This document shows positions 36,491 to 48,682 of a DNA stretch of 64,000 bases, piece by piece; within the stretch, counting starts at the first letter, position 1, and every line of letters begins with the position of its first letter. A program made the translations under genes and the position numbers. The DNA is from Epiperipatus broadwayi (taxonomy: Eukaryota; Onychophora; Udeonychophora; Euonychophora; Peripatidae): contig JAQFVV010000157.1 of NCBI GenBank assembly GCA_028023455.1, forward strand, positions 2,232,001 to 2,296,000. Direction: 5' to 3'. Below the pieces are notes generated by a model. That model worked only from the letters and a program-made list of their open reading frames with translations, did not search any database and was not told the origin of the DNA.

Positions 36491-37611
36491 TATAATTCAC
36501 TTATATATATAATTTAATTAATACAATGTATAAAATGGAACGCAAGTAAATTTTAGAAAATCTATTGATAATATATCTGATTAATTTATTTTAATAAAAG
36601 TTTTACCGTGATAATACGTTAGCCATGATTTTTTTTGTCAATTTAAGTTTTGGTGAATTATTTTCTGGGTAGTATATCAACTAACACATCTACAACATTA
36701 GAAAAAGTCCATGTATTTGTGTCAATGTTCTTTGGATGAACCTATTACTATCTAAATGAGGTATTTCTTTTAAGTATTGTTAATTTCATAGTTGAAGAAG
36801 GAATTTCTCAGAGTGTGTTAAACTCATTTCTATATAGCATATGATCACTTGTGTGACCGGTGGAAATGTCGCTTCTTGTTGAGACAATCAAATCTATAAA
36901 TTTCAGGCCACTTACTTAGTATTTCATAATACATTTTTATTACTTTCTTACTAGGCTGTTCTTATTTTTGCATATTAACAATTAAAGCAGATGAGTATTT
37001 CCTGCAGTGATGTGTTTTTTCCCTCTTATAAGTATATGCAAAGGCCAGCATACTGTATTTATATATTCTAGTATTTAACTGAATGCCCTTTCTTACAGCC
37101 TAGCACCTCAATGAATTGTTTTTATATTTTAGAAAATGCTTGAAATCCTCCTCGTTTGCCTGATGTCTTATATCCTGAATGTTTTAATTGTGAAAATGCC
37201 ATAATCTATAGATTATTTTACAACCGTATCACTTGTGGATGTGATTAAATTATTTATATATATATATATATATTGATTCCTAGTTTGGTCACACACATAA
37301 ATTGTTTATTTATTATAATATTCCTAGATAGAGCCTTATTGTCCTTTCAGAAGAGATCATTGGAATTCATAATATAAATATTGCCCATATTAGTGCACCA
37401 CATAATGTCAAGCTAATGTTTTAGAAAGCACATTGATACTTATAAATATACAATAATTGATATTTAAACTCAAATTAATGATAAATGTTTACCCTAGTGT
37501 TTAAAGTTTCAATTAAAAATGCATTTATTTTATTAATCTAAAACTGCTAAAATAATTGTCCTGAGTTCAAAACCCACACAATGTACAATAATCTTTTGTG
37601 CTTGCCAACGT
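36491..37611. other. Stretch between RTE copies, unassigned
   Basis: The less A+T-rich part 36660-37200 has longish minus-strand frames that I cannot match. A (TA)n run lies at 37254-37273. A lone B-box-like GAGTTCAAAACCC at 37563-37575 hints at a SINE remnant without other support. Confidence 0.45.
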
Positions 37612-38226
37612 TTTTTTGTTGTTGGTGTTGTTACATGAATAAATATAAAATATTCAATTGTCTCTGAATTTTATTTATTTACTGAATGATGTATGTATAG
37701 TTTCTTGCAGCTTAATTTAGAATCTCTTGTATCTCTCTGACCATAATGCATTTTCTCCTACCCCTAGCCTCCCTTCACCTCATTATATCACCCAACTTTT
37801 TTATTTCATCCATCCATCTCACATGTAGTCACTTTCTAAGGCTTATACAATTTATTGGGATTCAAAACTTTTATTGTCTACCTATTATCATCTCTGCTAG
37901 CAATTTCTCAAACTCGGCTTTATTTCAGTCTCTTAATTCTTTCAATGATGTTTGCGATACCCATTTCTTTTCTCACTTTTGTATTTCTTATCTTTCCTGA
38001 AACTCTAAAGTATTATTTGCAAAAACAACCAAATTATCTGCAAAATTTAGATGGTTTGAATAATTTCAATTTATTTTTATTTTCTGAGCTTCTCATCTTT
38101 ATCTACAAAATACTTTTTGTAAAACTGTTGTAAAAAGTTTGGAAATTTGGCATCATTCTTTCATGCACCCTTATTAATATTAATAGTACCACCATATAAT
38201 CTAATCATTGTTTATAATATGACATT

Positions 38227-38313
<87 letters not shown>

Positions 38314-39450
38314 TAATATATATATATATATATATCTTGGTAATTCAATTCAAACTATAATGACAAACTCATATTTGTTAGTTCTTTTTATAACATCTTT
38401 TAAGATTTGCCTAAGATTCATTCTGTTAAAATAGCTTTTAAATCCAGCTTATTATTTGGTTGATTAGGATTCCAAATTTGTTACAGATAAGGTGTAATTA
38501 TTTTAAGAAAGATTTTGTATAAACTGATTTCTGATATCTTTTTGAACCTTTACTAAATATTAATATTATTACTGCATTCTTCCAATTTATTAGTACATCT
38601 TTATCATTAAGATAAATGGTATAACAGCATTGCCAACAATTTTTCTATTTCATCATCTGCTTCTTGTAAAATATCAATAATAATCCTATTATTTTCTGGA
38701 GCTTGTCTTTTTTTCATAGATTTAAATGTATATCTCATCTCTTCATTTAAAATACTTAGCTATTCAGAAGAATCAACTGTCTTTTTATTGATTTCAGTCA
38801 AGTTTGAATCATTTTCAAATTTTGTTAATATTTTAAAATGATTTGTAAATTCTAATTTAAATTCTTAATAGTTTTCAGCTCTCTACGTTTGCTTTAATAT
38901 ATTTTCTAAATCTCACTAAATAATGATCACCCCCTATTTTGAATCTATTAAGAGCATTACAGTCTTGAAATACATATTTTCTGCATATCAAAATGTAACC
39001 CAATTTTGTAATATCTTTATTTGATGCTTCCATGTTGATTTTCATTTAGCTTTTTTTTTTTCAAAGAAAGAATTTTTAACGTATGTTTGTTTTTAAAACT
39101 TCACAAGTCTGTGCTTTCTAAATCTACCTTTCAAGCATTAAAGTCCTCTATGACAATTTTAAAATATTGCTAGCTATGATTAAAAGTATTTTGTACATCC
39201 ATATAAAAATCCTTTACTTTTTTATCATAGTGATAACTTATTGGGTCATAAACCTAAACGAACTGCCTTTGATAAATTTGAATAACCAATCTTAGTTGTT
39301 CTATCTGATATACTATTATTCTTTGCAATACTTCATTTTTATTTATAATAAATCCAATTCAACTCGTGCTTCTAATATTTATCATTTGTAGTAAAATTTA
39401 TCTACTTTTTCAACCAATTGCCTCATCACCTTTTCTTCTAACTTCACAAT
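37612..39450 (-). mobile_element. RTE-type LINE, minus strand, most complete copy
   Basis: Decayed minus-strand frames cover most of an RTE ORF in order. Endonuclease: DPISYHYDKKVKDFYMDVQN and IVIEDFNA (complement at about 39134-39157), then NRFKIGDDHYLVR (about 38930). Linker: KLEFTNHFKIL and TEINKK (about 38800-38860). RT: MKKRQAPENNRIIIDILQ (about 38690; usual APGxDGI) and NQPNN, corresponding to NQPREQAGF (about 38455). KINWNYSNHLNFADNLVVFA (about 38010-38070) matches the FADD region, with the second D changed to N. C-terminus: VRWMDEIKKLGDIM and EIQEI (37719-37810). An AATAAA lies downstream near 37650, and the 3' tail is CAACAAC-like. A ~100-bp (TA)n tract sits inside the RT. It is dead. 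Confidence 0.8.
38233..38335. repeat. Long (TA)n microsatellite
   Basis: About 100 bp of TA repeats with a few AATAT interruptions, the longest simple repeat in the window. It interrupts the RTE reverse-transcriptase remnant and can form a hairpin or cruciform. Confidence 0.95.
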
Positions 39451-39451
39451 A

Positions 39452-39570
39452 TTAACAGTTGAATGTATTTGAAATGTCTAAATAAAGTTAAATTTCTTTA
39501 AAAACATTCAATACTCATATTAGATTATGGAAATAGTCCACTAACACTATTATCACAAATCTTCTTCAGG
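39452..39570. repeat. Single arm of the 9.2-kb foldback family
   Basis: Shares AACAGTTGAATGTATTTG, CTAAATAAAGTTAAATTT, CATTCAATACTCATATTAGA, GAAAATAGTCCA-like and ATTATCACAAA blocks with the arms at 9125-9404. It abuts the 5' end of the RTE copy and could be an insertion next to it. Confidence 0.6.
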
Positions 39571-39889
39571 AAAACAATATTATTTGGCTAACTTAAAGAT
39601 CACATGATAAAATAATCAGTGTTATTAAAGAAATAAAGGTAATAAAACTGTTTCCATTAATGATATTCCTGTTTTTATTATTATTATGGGTTGTTCAGAG
39701 TTTATTCCTTCTGCATTAATCCAATATATTTACATTGTCTTTACAAAAATTATTTTTTTCTGAAGTATATAACATAACTAGAAATATTTTGATTTGACGA
39801 AGTGTTATATACTATTTCAAAAAATTTTAAAAGGTGTGTATATAATTCCTTGATATTTCAAATCAAGGGATGCATATGCAGTTTTCAGC
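39571..39889. other. A+T-rich spacer
   Basis: Nothing recognisable between the repeat arm and the LINE remnant; it may include decayed LINE 5' sequence. Confidence 0.45.
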
Positions 39890-41200
39890 ATGGAATTTTT
39901 TTCAAAAAGATCAATAGAGACTAATCTTATATTAATGTGTGATCATACAGTTAATGCTATAAACGGATAAGATTATCTAGATGTAATATATTTTGATCTC
40001 AGCAAAGATTTTGATATAATCAGTTATAATATTTTATTATTTAAATTTGAATATCTAGGTTTTTCTTTTCCTTATTTTTTTTTATAATGATGTAAATCCT
40101 ACTTAACTAAACATTTAAACTTTTTTTTTTTTTTTACTGTTTCAAAGAATCTGATGACCACTAATATAAAAATAAAGATTTTCAAGGAAGCACAATTGAA
40201 CGTATTTTATTTTCTTTATATACTTTTAATACATAACACATTGTTATCAATTCTAATTACTGATAATATAAAATTATATTATAGATTAATAATTTATAAT
40301 AGTAATAATAAAAAGTCAGATGTCACATGACTTATATATAGCTTGCAATTAATAATTTATCTGCCCACCTAATATCACAAAACTCAATAAACAACTTTAT
40401 GATTTTTAATATTGAAAAAACATTCATCGTCTCACTTAATAATAAACTTTTATCTATATTTTTCCATTACTCTGTAATAATACTATTAATCATTTAAAAA
40501 TGGAATAAAAGACTTAGGGATCTGATTAATGATCTGAATTAGCCTACACCAATGAAATTATTATTAAATGCAATTAAATTATTGGGATCATAATTAAATT
40601 AAAAAAAAGAACTTATATAAGCACTCATGTAGTTATTTATTTTACATGATACTTGTTTCAACAATTAGTTATTGTTCTGTTGTTTGGAATTCTGATATAA
40701 AATATTATGAAAACTGATTGTTGAATATAATGAAAAGATTTTTTAGTTACATAGATTTACCTGTGGTAGTGAAACTTATCTTATGAAAAAAAGAAGCTTG
40801 AATCATATAATATTTCTAAGAAAAATTGTTTTAGGTAAAATAAATTTAGCAGAACTTGTTCACAATATAATAAGAAACAAGGATTTATATTAAAAATATA
40901 ATCATAATTGTTATAAAAACTCAGTGTATATTGTACAGCAAGCTATTTTTAGATATTAATATTCTCAATTTGAATTTTCATGATTTTTTAAATCAATATA
41001 AACTAATACTTGACTTGTAAATAAGCTGTGCTATAATTTGATCATTACCAATCTGTCCTTACTTGCTTAGTTAATTGAGTTGAATTGTAAAACCGTATCT
41101 CATAAAAACAATAAAATAAAATTTTCATTTAAAAGCCTGAGGAAGACTGCTAATTAGTCAAAATATAGTAATGAAAGCATAAATTTAAAAAAATGTAGAA
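39890..41200 (+). mobile_element. CR1/Jockey-like LINE fragment (RT and 3' end)
   Basis: The frames give SIETNLILMCDHTVNAING, then YLDVIYFDLSKDFDIISYNI (39977-40030), the palm A motif usually read DxSKAFDxVxH. GSTIERILFSLYTF (about 40187-40228) follows at the place of GSxLGPxLFxLYIN. Further down come ISYCSVVWN (about 40662-40690) and LPVVVKLILWKKE (about 40760-40795), the region after the RT normally reading LPxxERLxxL. AAGCCTGAGGAAGACTGC (about 41133) looks like the usual LINE 3' UTR. Stops, T-runs and shifts are frequent. This element is distinct from both the RTE family and the LINE at 24471-28740. Confidence 0.75.
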
Positions 41201-41240
41201 CTGTTTCTACAATAGCAAACTCCTCAAACAGCAGTAGCAC

Positions 41241-41460
41241 CTAGTGAAAGTCTTAGTAATTAATGGATGCAAGAAGGTTTGTGCATAAAATTCCTTTGTA
41301 GTGACTACTCATCCAATACCTCCAGACTAATTTCTAGCTTGTGGCTTTCATAAGTGAGGAACCTTGGATCTGAGAGCATTGTACCTAGATCTTCAAATCT
41401 AATGCTACTGCTTTAACAGCTAGTATAAACATAGGAAATGGTGATTGTGTGATTTTTAGA
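41241..41460 (+). repeat. Dispersed repeat family R1, copy 3
   Basis: Matches the R1 copies in order: TAATTAATGGATGCAA, TTTGTGCATAAAATTCC, CTACTCATCCAATA, CCAGACTAATTTCTAGCTTG, GGAACCTTGGATCTGAGAGC, ACCTAGATCTTCAAATCTAA, GAAATGGTGAT. It is collinear with copy 1. It lies just past the LINE 3' end. Confidence 0.75.
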
Positions 41461-41624
41461 GAACTGTTTGTAGTTATATTAATCCACTCAATACAAAATT
41501 GAAAGAAGAAACTATGTTAAGAATATTAGCAAGTATAATGCCAATATGTCATTTTCATATTTTGTTCAAAATAATTTGTATGACATATTAAAGTCCTATA
41601 TGTGAGGGGTCAGAGTGACTTAAA

Positions 41625-41980
41625 ATCAACATTTGTATCAATAAAGACTTTGAAGTGTTCCATCACCAGATTTTCAATGATATGGATGTCTGAAGAGTTG
41701 GAGGGTGGAGAAAATTAAAGTCTGTCCATTAAAGTTTGAAGATTTTCTATCTTAATATAAACTGAGCACTGATTATTATATATATATATATATCTGTGTG
41801 GGAAATGATGATCTGGACCAACTGATGAATGCTGGTTCAGCACAAATCACATATATTGGTGATCATTTTTCTTTTTCACATGTATGTGGTCGCGTGTATA
41901 TGTATTGGTTGTATAAGATGAAGTGAATAGCTATAAAGAGCTTGAAAGTCTGAGTTTAAATCCCTTCTAAATTACATAAA
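41625..41980 (+). repeat. Palindromic tRNA-like element, copy 4 (spacer plus right arm)
   Basis: The spacer (about 41628-41745) matches the complement of the spacer in the complete copy: AGATTTTCAATGATATGGAT, TGAAGAGTTGGAGGGTGGAG, AAGTCTGTCCATTAAAGTTT. The right arm follows: TATCTTAATATAAACTGAGC, (TA)n, GATCTGGACCAACTGATGAA, TGTGGTCGCGTGTAT and the B box GAGTTTAAATCCC (41952-41964). The left arm is missing. That the spacer is shared shows it belongs to the element. Confidence 0.75.
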
Positions 41981-42969
41981 GATTTATTATATAATAAAGT
42001 TTTCTACTTAAGATCCTCTAGGCAGCAGAATTTCTGCCACTATGAACATGAAATATGTAAATATTTTAAAAGTCCATATGGTATTTTTATTATTATTAAA
42101 AAATTTAAAACCTTCTTGCTTTAATCTATTAAGCATATATTTTTTCCATTCTCTCTCAAAACTGCAACTACTGCTGACGTAAAATTGAAATCAGTCAACC
42201 ATCAACAAATTACTATTAGTTTCACCTTGGTAATATATATGCTGCATTTAATATTTTATATTATACGTTTTTATAAATTATTATTTTTATTACTTTCTTA
42301 ACTCATATTACTTTGGAATTTTTTTTTTTTTAAAGATAGGCGTTAAACTATTCTCTACAAATTATATTTCAAACAATCTGAAATATTTATTCTAAAAATG
42401 CATCTATAAAAATGAATAATTAACGCAAACTACTATTATAACAGTTTATATAATTTAGATTCTGATTAAATAATTCACACTGTTCAATCATTAATTTAAA
42501 AAAATATTTTGTTTATATTCTGAAACAGATCATTAATATGCATTTATAAATATATGAATATGTCTGTATATGCTTTTGAATGGATTATAAATGTTTATGC
42601 AAATGTATATATGTATATAGATGCGGCATGCACATATACGATCTTGTTCAAATACATATAGAATATGTAATAATTTGTGTGCATGTATATGAAATAACAT
42701 CATAGGAATAATAAGATTGAAAATAGTATCCAAATGTGTACAAATCACTTTATTCACTGATGATGATCAAATGTTTTCTACTCTATATATGTGATCACAG
42801 TTCTTAATGCAGAAAAATATTCAGAGTTAATAAACCTGCATTCAAAAAGTCAACTAACAAGTGCATATGAAAAGACATATATATACATATTTTTATATCT
42901 GAATTGTAAACATATTTTTTTAAAAAATGGCATGCATGCTGAAGGTGTGATGGGATTCCATTTTTATTG
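41981..42969. other. A+T-rich stretch with no supportable gene
   Basis: Frames at 42533-42757 (minus) and 42791-42992 (both strands) are I/Y/H-rich readings of TATA-type sequence and are not supported as genes. Confidence 0.55.
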
Positions 42970-43050
42970 TTAAAAGGAAGTTTCCTTGACAACAGGTTGG
43001 GATTGTTAATTGTGATTGATATTGGGATTACTTAAGTGTTGTTTGATTTT
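42970..43050 (-). repeat. Copy of the coding remnant at 18346-18430
   Basis: TTAAAAGGAAGTT, TTGACAACAGGTTGGGATTG, GATATTGGGATTAC and AAGTGTTG match 18346-18430 in the same orientation. The minus-strand translation is similar in both (QSQPV-K-TSF), so the pair comes from one coding repeat, perhaps part of a transposable-element ORF. Confidence 0.6.
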
Positions 43051-43127
43051 TTTAAAGATTTGAGTATACATTCTGCATAAGTATGTAGAATTAAACAATG
43101 ATAAACATACAATGATTTTTAATCAAC

Positions 43128-43347
43128 ATTTTATACAGTATATACACATTAGGCATTCATTAGACTAGAAATTATCCAATAATAAATAATATTTCTGTAA
43201 TGTAATTTTTAATACACCACTCTCATACAACATAGGGACTGGTCCCTCCACAAGGTATTAAAAGTGAATAAAAATCAGTCCCTACCTTGCATGAGAGTGA
43301 TGAATTGATAATTACACTACAGAATTATTATTTATTTTATACAGTAT
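43128..43347. repeat. Hairpin MITE-like element with flanking direct repeat
   Basis: An inverted repeat of about 170 bp (about 43172-43335) pairs CACTCTCATACAA with TTGCATGAGAGTG and AGGGACTGGT with ATCAGTCCCT. The outer AATAATATTTCTGTAATGTA pairs with TACACTACAGAATTATT. ATTTTATACAGTAT occurs directly outside on both sides (43128-43141 and 43334-43347) and may be a target duplication or chance. No ORF, so it is non-autonomous. Confidence 0.7.
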
Positions 43348-43413
43348 TATTTAAAAATGAAATTAACAATGCATGTATCTGATTTTCTCACACAAGTATT
43401 TTCTACAACAATA

Positions 43414-43690
43414 TATTGTAATGGTCCAGATTTCCTTAAGGAATCATGGTGATCACATCTGACTATAATCAAATTTAGGTTCTTCATATAGGATGTTATG
43501 AATGATACAATTTGACTTTAATCCAAGACTGAATTCATTTTAAATAAGATAATATAGTATTAAATATTTAACACAGATGTAATTTAAATTAATTCATCCA
43601 ATCTTCACCTTTATAGATTGATCCATTATGCTCAGTATTTGAACTCAGGATAGGTTTTACATTTAACTCTCTTTAGGGGTTCCATCAATA
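43414..43690 (-). repeat. SINE-like repeat family S2, copy 1
   Basis: Shares the order ATTGTAATGG, AGGATGTT(A/G)TGAATGAT, a CATCCAATC/CATATCCACC-type block, CTCAGTATT and AACTCTCTTTA(G)GGG with 58944-59210. On the minus strand CTGAGTTCAAATACT (complement near 43632-43647) is a B-box-like motif, which suggests a tRNA-derived origin and the minus orientation. No clear A box. Confidence 0.55.
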
Positions 43691-45594
43691 TCCTACAGTA
43701 GTAATAATACTTAATATAATCTCAATAGATTTTTAAAATTAATTCCAACCAAGTTATCAGGATATTAAATTAGTATGATATATTATATGGGTATGTGTAT
43801 TGAATTCTATTTTGTTTTAGAAAATAAATAAATAATTTAAATAAATTAGAGATCTCTTTGGATTTAAAATAAATTTTAACATGTTTATTAACAGATAACA
43901 TTTTAAATTTATTTTATATAACAAAAAAATATTTTATAAGTGCTTTATATACATTTCTACTATTTTATATCAAATTAAGTAATACCTTCCCATGTTCTCC
44001 ATAGTAGATATATATCATAACACAAACAAATTATTTATAAGTTATAAAACAAATAAAATTTTATATTAAAAAGATTATAATAATATTAACAAGTTAAATT
44101 TAATTTAAATAATATATGTATAAATGATGATCTTATATTATCCAATCCTTGGGAATGAATTTCAATTTTATGAGACCCCCTTCTATGTGTGGTCATTATT
44201 ATGAAATAAAAGACTTTTCATGCAAGAATGTTAATTATTTACACAAAGAATAATAAACAAATATTACTATATTAATTAGGCTAGTAATAAAAAAGATATT
44301 CTGTCCTGTCATCGAATGAATTTAATATAAAGAACAATAAAATCTTACCTCCATATTAAGTCTACTTATTTACCTTGGTTAAATCATTTTATAGGGAAGA
44401 CCTAAATTTTATTAAATAAAAAAAATATTTAATTCAATGATCTTTCTATTTCTCTTGATCTAATACTTTGTTAAATGGACTATTTCAATGTAAATGGATT
44501 TTAGAAGTAAAGGAAATAAAATTAGATGTCTGAAGCTGATAACACACAAAGATAATATGCTGTATTAAAATTTGATAATATTGTCCTATTCTTTTCCATA
44601 ATGAGATTAATAATGTTCATTAAAAATAAAGTTCTTTATTCTTTGGTCATCAAGCATCAATGAGGCAGACAACATACTCTTTGTTCAGAATTCCTTCTCT
44701 CACATGATATTGACATTTTCTTCCATAAATTATTTTGATATCAATTGAAATTTCATTTTAAATTATATAGATGAAGTACACATATACTTTAGGCATTTCT
44801 GTAGGAATAAGTAATTATATTATTTTCAGTTAATACAATAGCATTTAATCCTATGGCAAGTGGTCTTTACTCATGATGCATTTTCTATACTTATTATCTT
44901 CTCAAAAATAATTTAGTTTAAATATATAAATGTTTTTTGACAAAATTTATTTTCTTTAGAATTTCAATTTAGAATGATCTTTTGAGTTTCTCTAATTAAT
45001 AAAATATATATATAATTTTGTCTTGAAATTACAATTAATGATACTAAAGAGTAATTTTATTTACTCTTTTTATTGAGTGAGATTAGCATTATTTTCTAAT
45101 AACATTTTTATCAAGAAGAATATTCATTCAAATTATTGATCCAACTTTAATATGTTCAGAATTTGAACACAGCAAAATGACTATGCGTAGTGGCTAGTTC
45201 ATTGGCAAAAGATAAAATTAATTGGAAAATTATTGATCCATGTTTTATAGTAGAATTGACTTTTGGTAGCATGTGTTAAATATATTATTTGATTTTATGA
45301 TTTCATATTCGATTATTGTTGAAATTATTATAATTAATAATTATATAATTGAATTCTATTTTTTATTTCCTTTGTGTTTAGCACTAAGATGTAACTTGAC
45401 CTAAAATTATCTCTATGTTTGACATCTTGATTAGTGTTAATCATAATATGTACATATATATAAATGATTTTAAAAATAATCATTTTAGTATTTATTTCAA
45501 TTTAAAACAATTATTTATTTAAATGGACTTTTGTCATCAATATTTCTATAATTTAATCTTTAAGTTATATATATGTAATTTAATGTAAAAGGAT
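43691..45594. other. A+T-rich stretch with no supportable gene
   Basis: Nothing recognised. A B-box-like GTGTTCAAATTC on the minus strand near 45156-45170, followed by GTAGTGGCTAGTT, could be a SINE remnant. Confidence 0.5.
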
Positions 45595-45740
45595 AATGTA
45601 TATACATATTGTATATACATGTATTGAAACAGTCAATCTTAGTTCAAGATCAAGTTTCACTATTCTACCACTTAACCCATGTTTCACCCTGCTCATTTTT
45701 GTCATATGTATATAAGTTATATGTGTATTTCTGGGAAGCG
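45595..45740 (+). repeat. SINE-like repeat family S3, copy 1
   Basis: TGTATTGAAACAGTCAATCT, TTCAAGATCAAGTTTCAC, ACCCATGTTTCACC and TATATAAGTTATATGT correspond in order to blocks at 51800-51960, but are more diverged. A degenerate B box lies at about 45641-45653. Confidence 0.4.
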
Positions 45741-46801
45741 TCTATAAAAATTTATAAATATAAATCTCAAATAAAAATTTTCTTTAATTTTAAATATTAA
45801 CTTTTGTAGATGCAACTCAGATATATACACATATTAATGGAGCTTTTATATATATAAAAGCACAAACAAATATTGTAAATAATTTTGTATTTTTTTCTTA
45901 ATTATATTTTTAATACTTTGTAATTATTTTTCTTTATAAAACTACATAAAAATTCAAGATGGAAGATGCAACCGCTAACTGTCCAAAAGTAATTAAAAGG
46001 AATTTTTAAATTAAAGTTAATGAAAGTAAAATTTAAAACAAAGCTAATTGATTTTAGTTAGCTGTTAACATTGTTATCAAATCTATTTCCAATCTGGAAA
46101 TTGATTTGAATTTATTTTTGGACCATTATCTAGAAATTGCATCTCCAATAACAATAGAGAAAAGATTTATGTAAATTAAAGATTCAATTAGAATTAAGAA
46201 ATTTAATTAAAAAAGCATTCTTTGAATAACTCAAACTGGGATAAATAGGGCTAAAAATTTATTGTGCCAGAGAGTTTGGTCAATAGTTGCTAGCCGACTC
46301 CACATATGTTTGATTTTTAAAATAGTTTAAGTAAAGGAGCCTAAGCCACCTCCCTTTCCATCTTCAGTTCAACTCTTTGCCATGCAGAGATGTAGCTCCT
46401 ACCGCTCAAGAGTTCCTGTGCCGTCAAAGAACCACTGAGGCCAAGAAACAAGTTTTAAATCAAAGAATGCTGCCTGCCACAGAAGATTCGTCAATACTTC
46501 ATTCCATAGAATCCTGAGGTAACAAGCCCAAAGACATTATAATTGTAGAATCTAAATTCTAACTTCTAACTCTTTAAAATTAATGTTCTCTTTATTTTGA
46601 ATATCTTTTTAACTTTCCAATTGGCAAGTATGTTAAGTTAATAAATATTTTCTTTGGGTCAATTCCATGCAATCCCAATTAATGTTACTATAAAATTTTT
46701 CATCCAACTCACGCTTATTATTTTAATAATTTAGTGCAGTTACAATTTATTTTTAATAATATTTTTATATTTTTCATTAAATTTTATTTGTAAATGTCAA
46801 T
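45741..46801. other. Stretch with a less A+T-rich island, unassigned
   Basis: The island at about 46230-46530 contains GGGATAAATAGGGC, which could be a TATA element, and then C-rich sequence. It has no readable ORF and no partner in the window. An LTR or another repeat is possible but unsupported. Confidence 0.45.
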
Positions 46802-46904
46802 CAAACTTAGTCTTATGAACTTCTATATTCCACTGTGGAATAGAAGGGGGGAATAATTAATTATTTCATGCCTTTATTTCTAAATAGCTCATAAGATTGA
46901 GTTT
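46802..46904. repeat. Short imperfect hairpin with a purine tract
   Basis: CAAACTTAGTCTTATGAACT (46803-46822) pairs with the complementary end GCTCATAAGATTGAGTTTG (46886-46904). Inside is ATTCCACTGTGGAAT, a second small palindrome, and the purine run AGAAGGGGGGAA (about 46844-46855). It may be a tiny MITE; the purine run alone could be read as a polypurine tract. Confidence 0.5.
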
Positions 46905-48682
46905 GTCTTTTAAATGAATATATGCTTTTAAAAATATTTTAGTATAAATTTATACAAAATGTATGAATGCTTTTCAATCTGGGTGGATATTGGTGTCTGT
47001 TAATGTTATTAATTTCTTTATTGATCATCATCACCAAAAGACTGGTGACCAAATACTATTTTGTTATTTGCACTTTTAACTGCGTGAGTTTTAGTTTTTT
47101 TATATATGTTAAACAAAATAGTATTGATTCAAGAAGGGGGAGCAATGCACACTTCATTAATTATAGTTTTAGCTTCTGATAAATGACTTTATCTTACATG
47201 GGTCATTATTCTAATATGTCATTACATATTTGTTAATCCACTTAAGGCTTTATGTTAGTATTTAAACCCAATGATTTTAGATTCTTATAATAGCATTGCT
47301 GGTATATGTCAGAAATTATTAATAAGCCACATAGGGCTTTGATCTGATTTGCCTGTACCTCATTTCAGGGATTCACGATTGCCTTCATTTGTCATTCTTC
47401 TTCTCCAAGTATATATTTATATACTGCCTTGATTTGCCTGTATCTTATGCCAGGTATTTGAAGCCTTCCATCCTTTTTTAGTGTTCTCATTCATAACAGG
47501 GGTCTAAGTCTACTCCTGGAACATGCAAGTTAGTGTAGTTGAAGCTCTGTATCGTTCTGCCATGGTCCAGCCCATAGCAACTTCCTACCTAACTTTTTCT
47601 TTCAATACCACTGAGCATGAAGCTGGCATACCACCTTAAAATCTGAGGATGACACTTTTCTTGGCCAAAACTGTCACACACTCTCTCTCTCTCTGACATA
47701 ATGCTAGCACCACAATTTCCCATGTTTCATTTTCTAGCCTGTTTAGCAAAAGAAATCGTAATGATATGTGAGAATGAAACATTTTCTCTTTGTAATATTT
47801 TTCATTGGAATTGTAGATCCAACTTCTCATGAAGCTGCCCTCTCCTTTATTGAAATAAGCAATTCCCATATTGAAAGAGTTTCGCAATATTGAAAAGTTA
47901 AATGTCAAAAATGTATAATAAATAAATGTTTTTAATATACTTACTGATCAGAATGTATCCTTATTTAAGTGTTGTAAATAAATTCAATAAATGAAAGTAA
48001 AGCTATGTATCAAATGCCAAGGGCATTCTATGAATTTGTATAAACAGCGAAACTCTATTATTGTCATATCTTTATATGTGTTTTGGTGTATAAACATCCA
48101 CCAAAATCCAGATAAATCTGTTTTTGTAATATTAAATAAAATTTGATTTTTTAAATATACATTCAGCATTGAAATACTACACTAAATTGATATTTGTTAA
48201 AAATAAAATAATTGAGTCAAGTTTGTCAAAGATTTGTAACCAAAATAATAATTTAAACTAAAATAATCTTGAGTTTTGTCAAAATAAATATTCATATTTT
48301 TAAACTTAATCCAGTTGTTTGAATCTTATTAATATATTTATGTCTGTTTTAAACTTATATATTGGGTTCACTCAATCTCTTATCATCATCATCACCAGTT
48401 GGGTTCTCATGCAAAACATACCACCGGGCCAGAATGGAATGAATTCTTGTAGTATCACTATAGATGTTGTCCATAGTGTTATAGATTTGGGGAATGGGCA
48501 AATAGATTAGAATTCATGATTGCTCCTGACCTGTGTATCTTGGGCATGATTGGATTTGGGGTACTTTTGCTTAGATTCTAAATCTTGTTGGATGGACATA
48601 CATTTTCAACCAATACAATATATGTGAGTAGTTTTATGTACTCTCCCAATATATCTATAACTAGAAACAATGCATACCACTG
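46905..48682. other. Stretch with a less A+T-rich island, unassigned
   Basis: The island at 47300-47640 holds an internal near-duplication, GATTTGCCTGTACCTCATTT (47346) and GATTTGCCTGTATCTTATGC (47431), about 85 bp apart. (CT)n lies at 47680-47694. Frames in the area are not convincing. Confidence 0.45.

Noticed and set aside
38147-38434. 95-codon frame rich in IY repeats
   Set aside because: It is the (TA)n microsatellite read through; the same applies to the start of 18192-18482.
46844-46855. Purine run as a polypurine tract of another LTR element
   Set aside because: No LTR boundary or pol remnant lies next to it, and it sits in the middle of a small hairpin.
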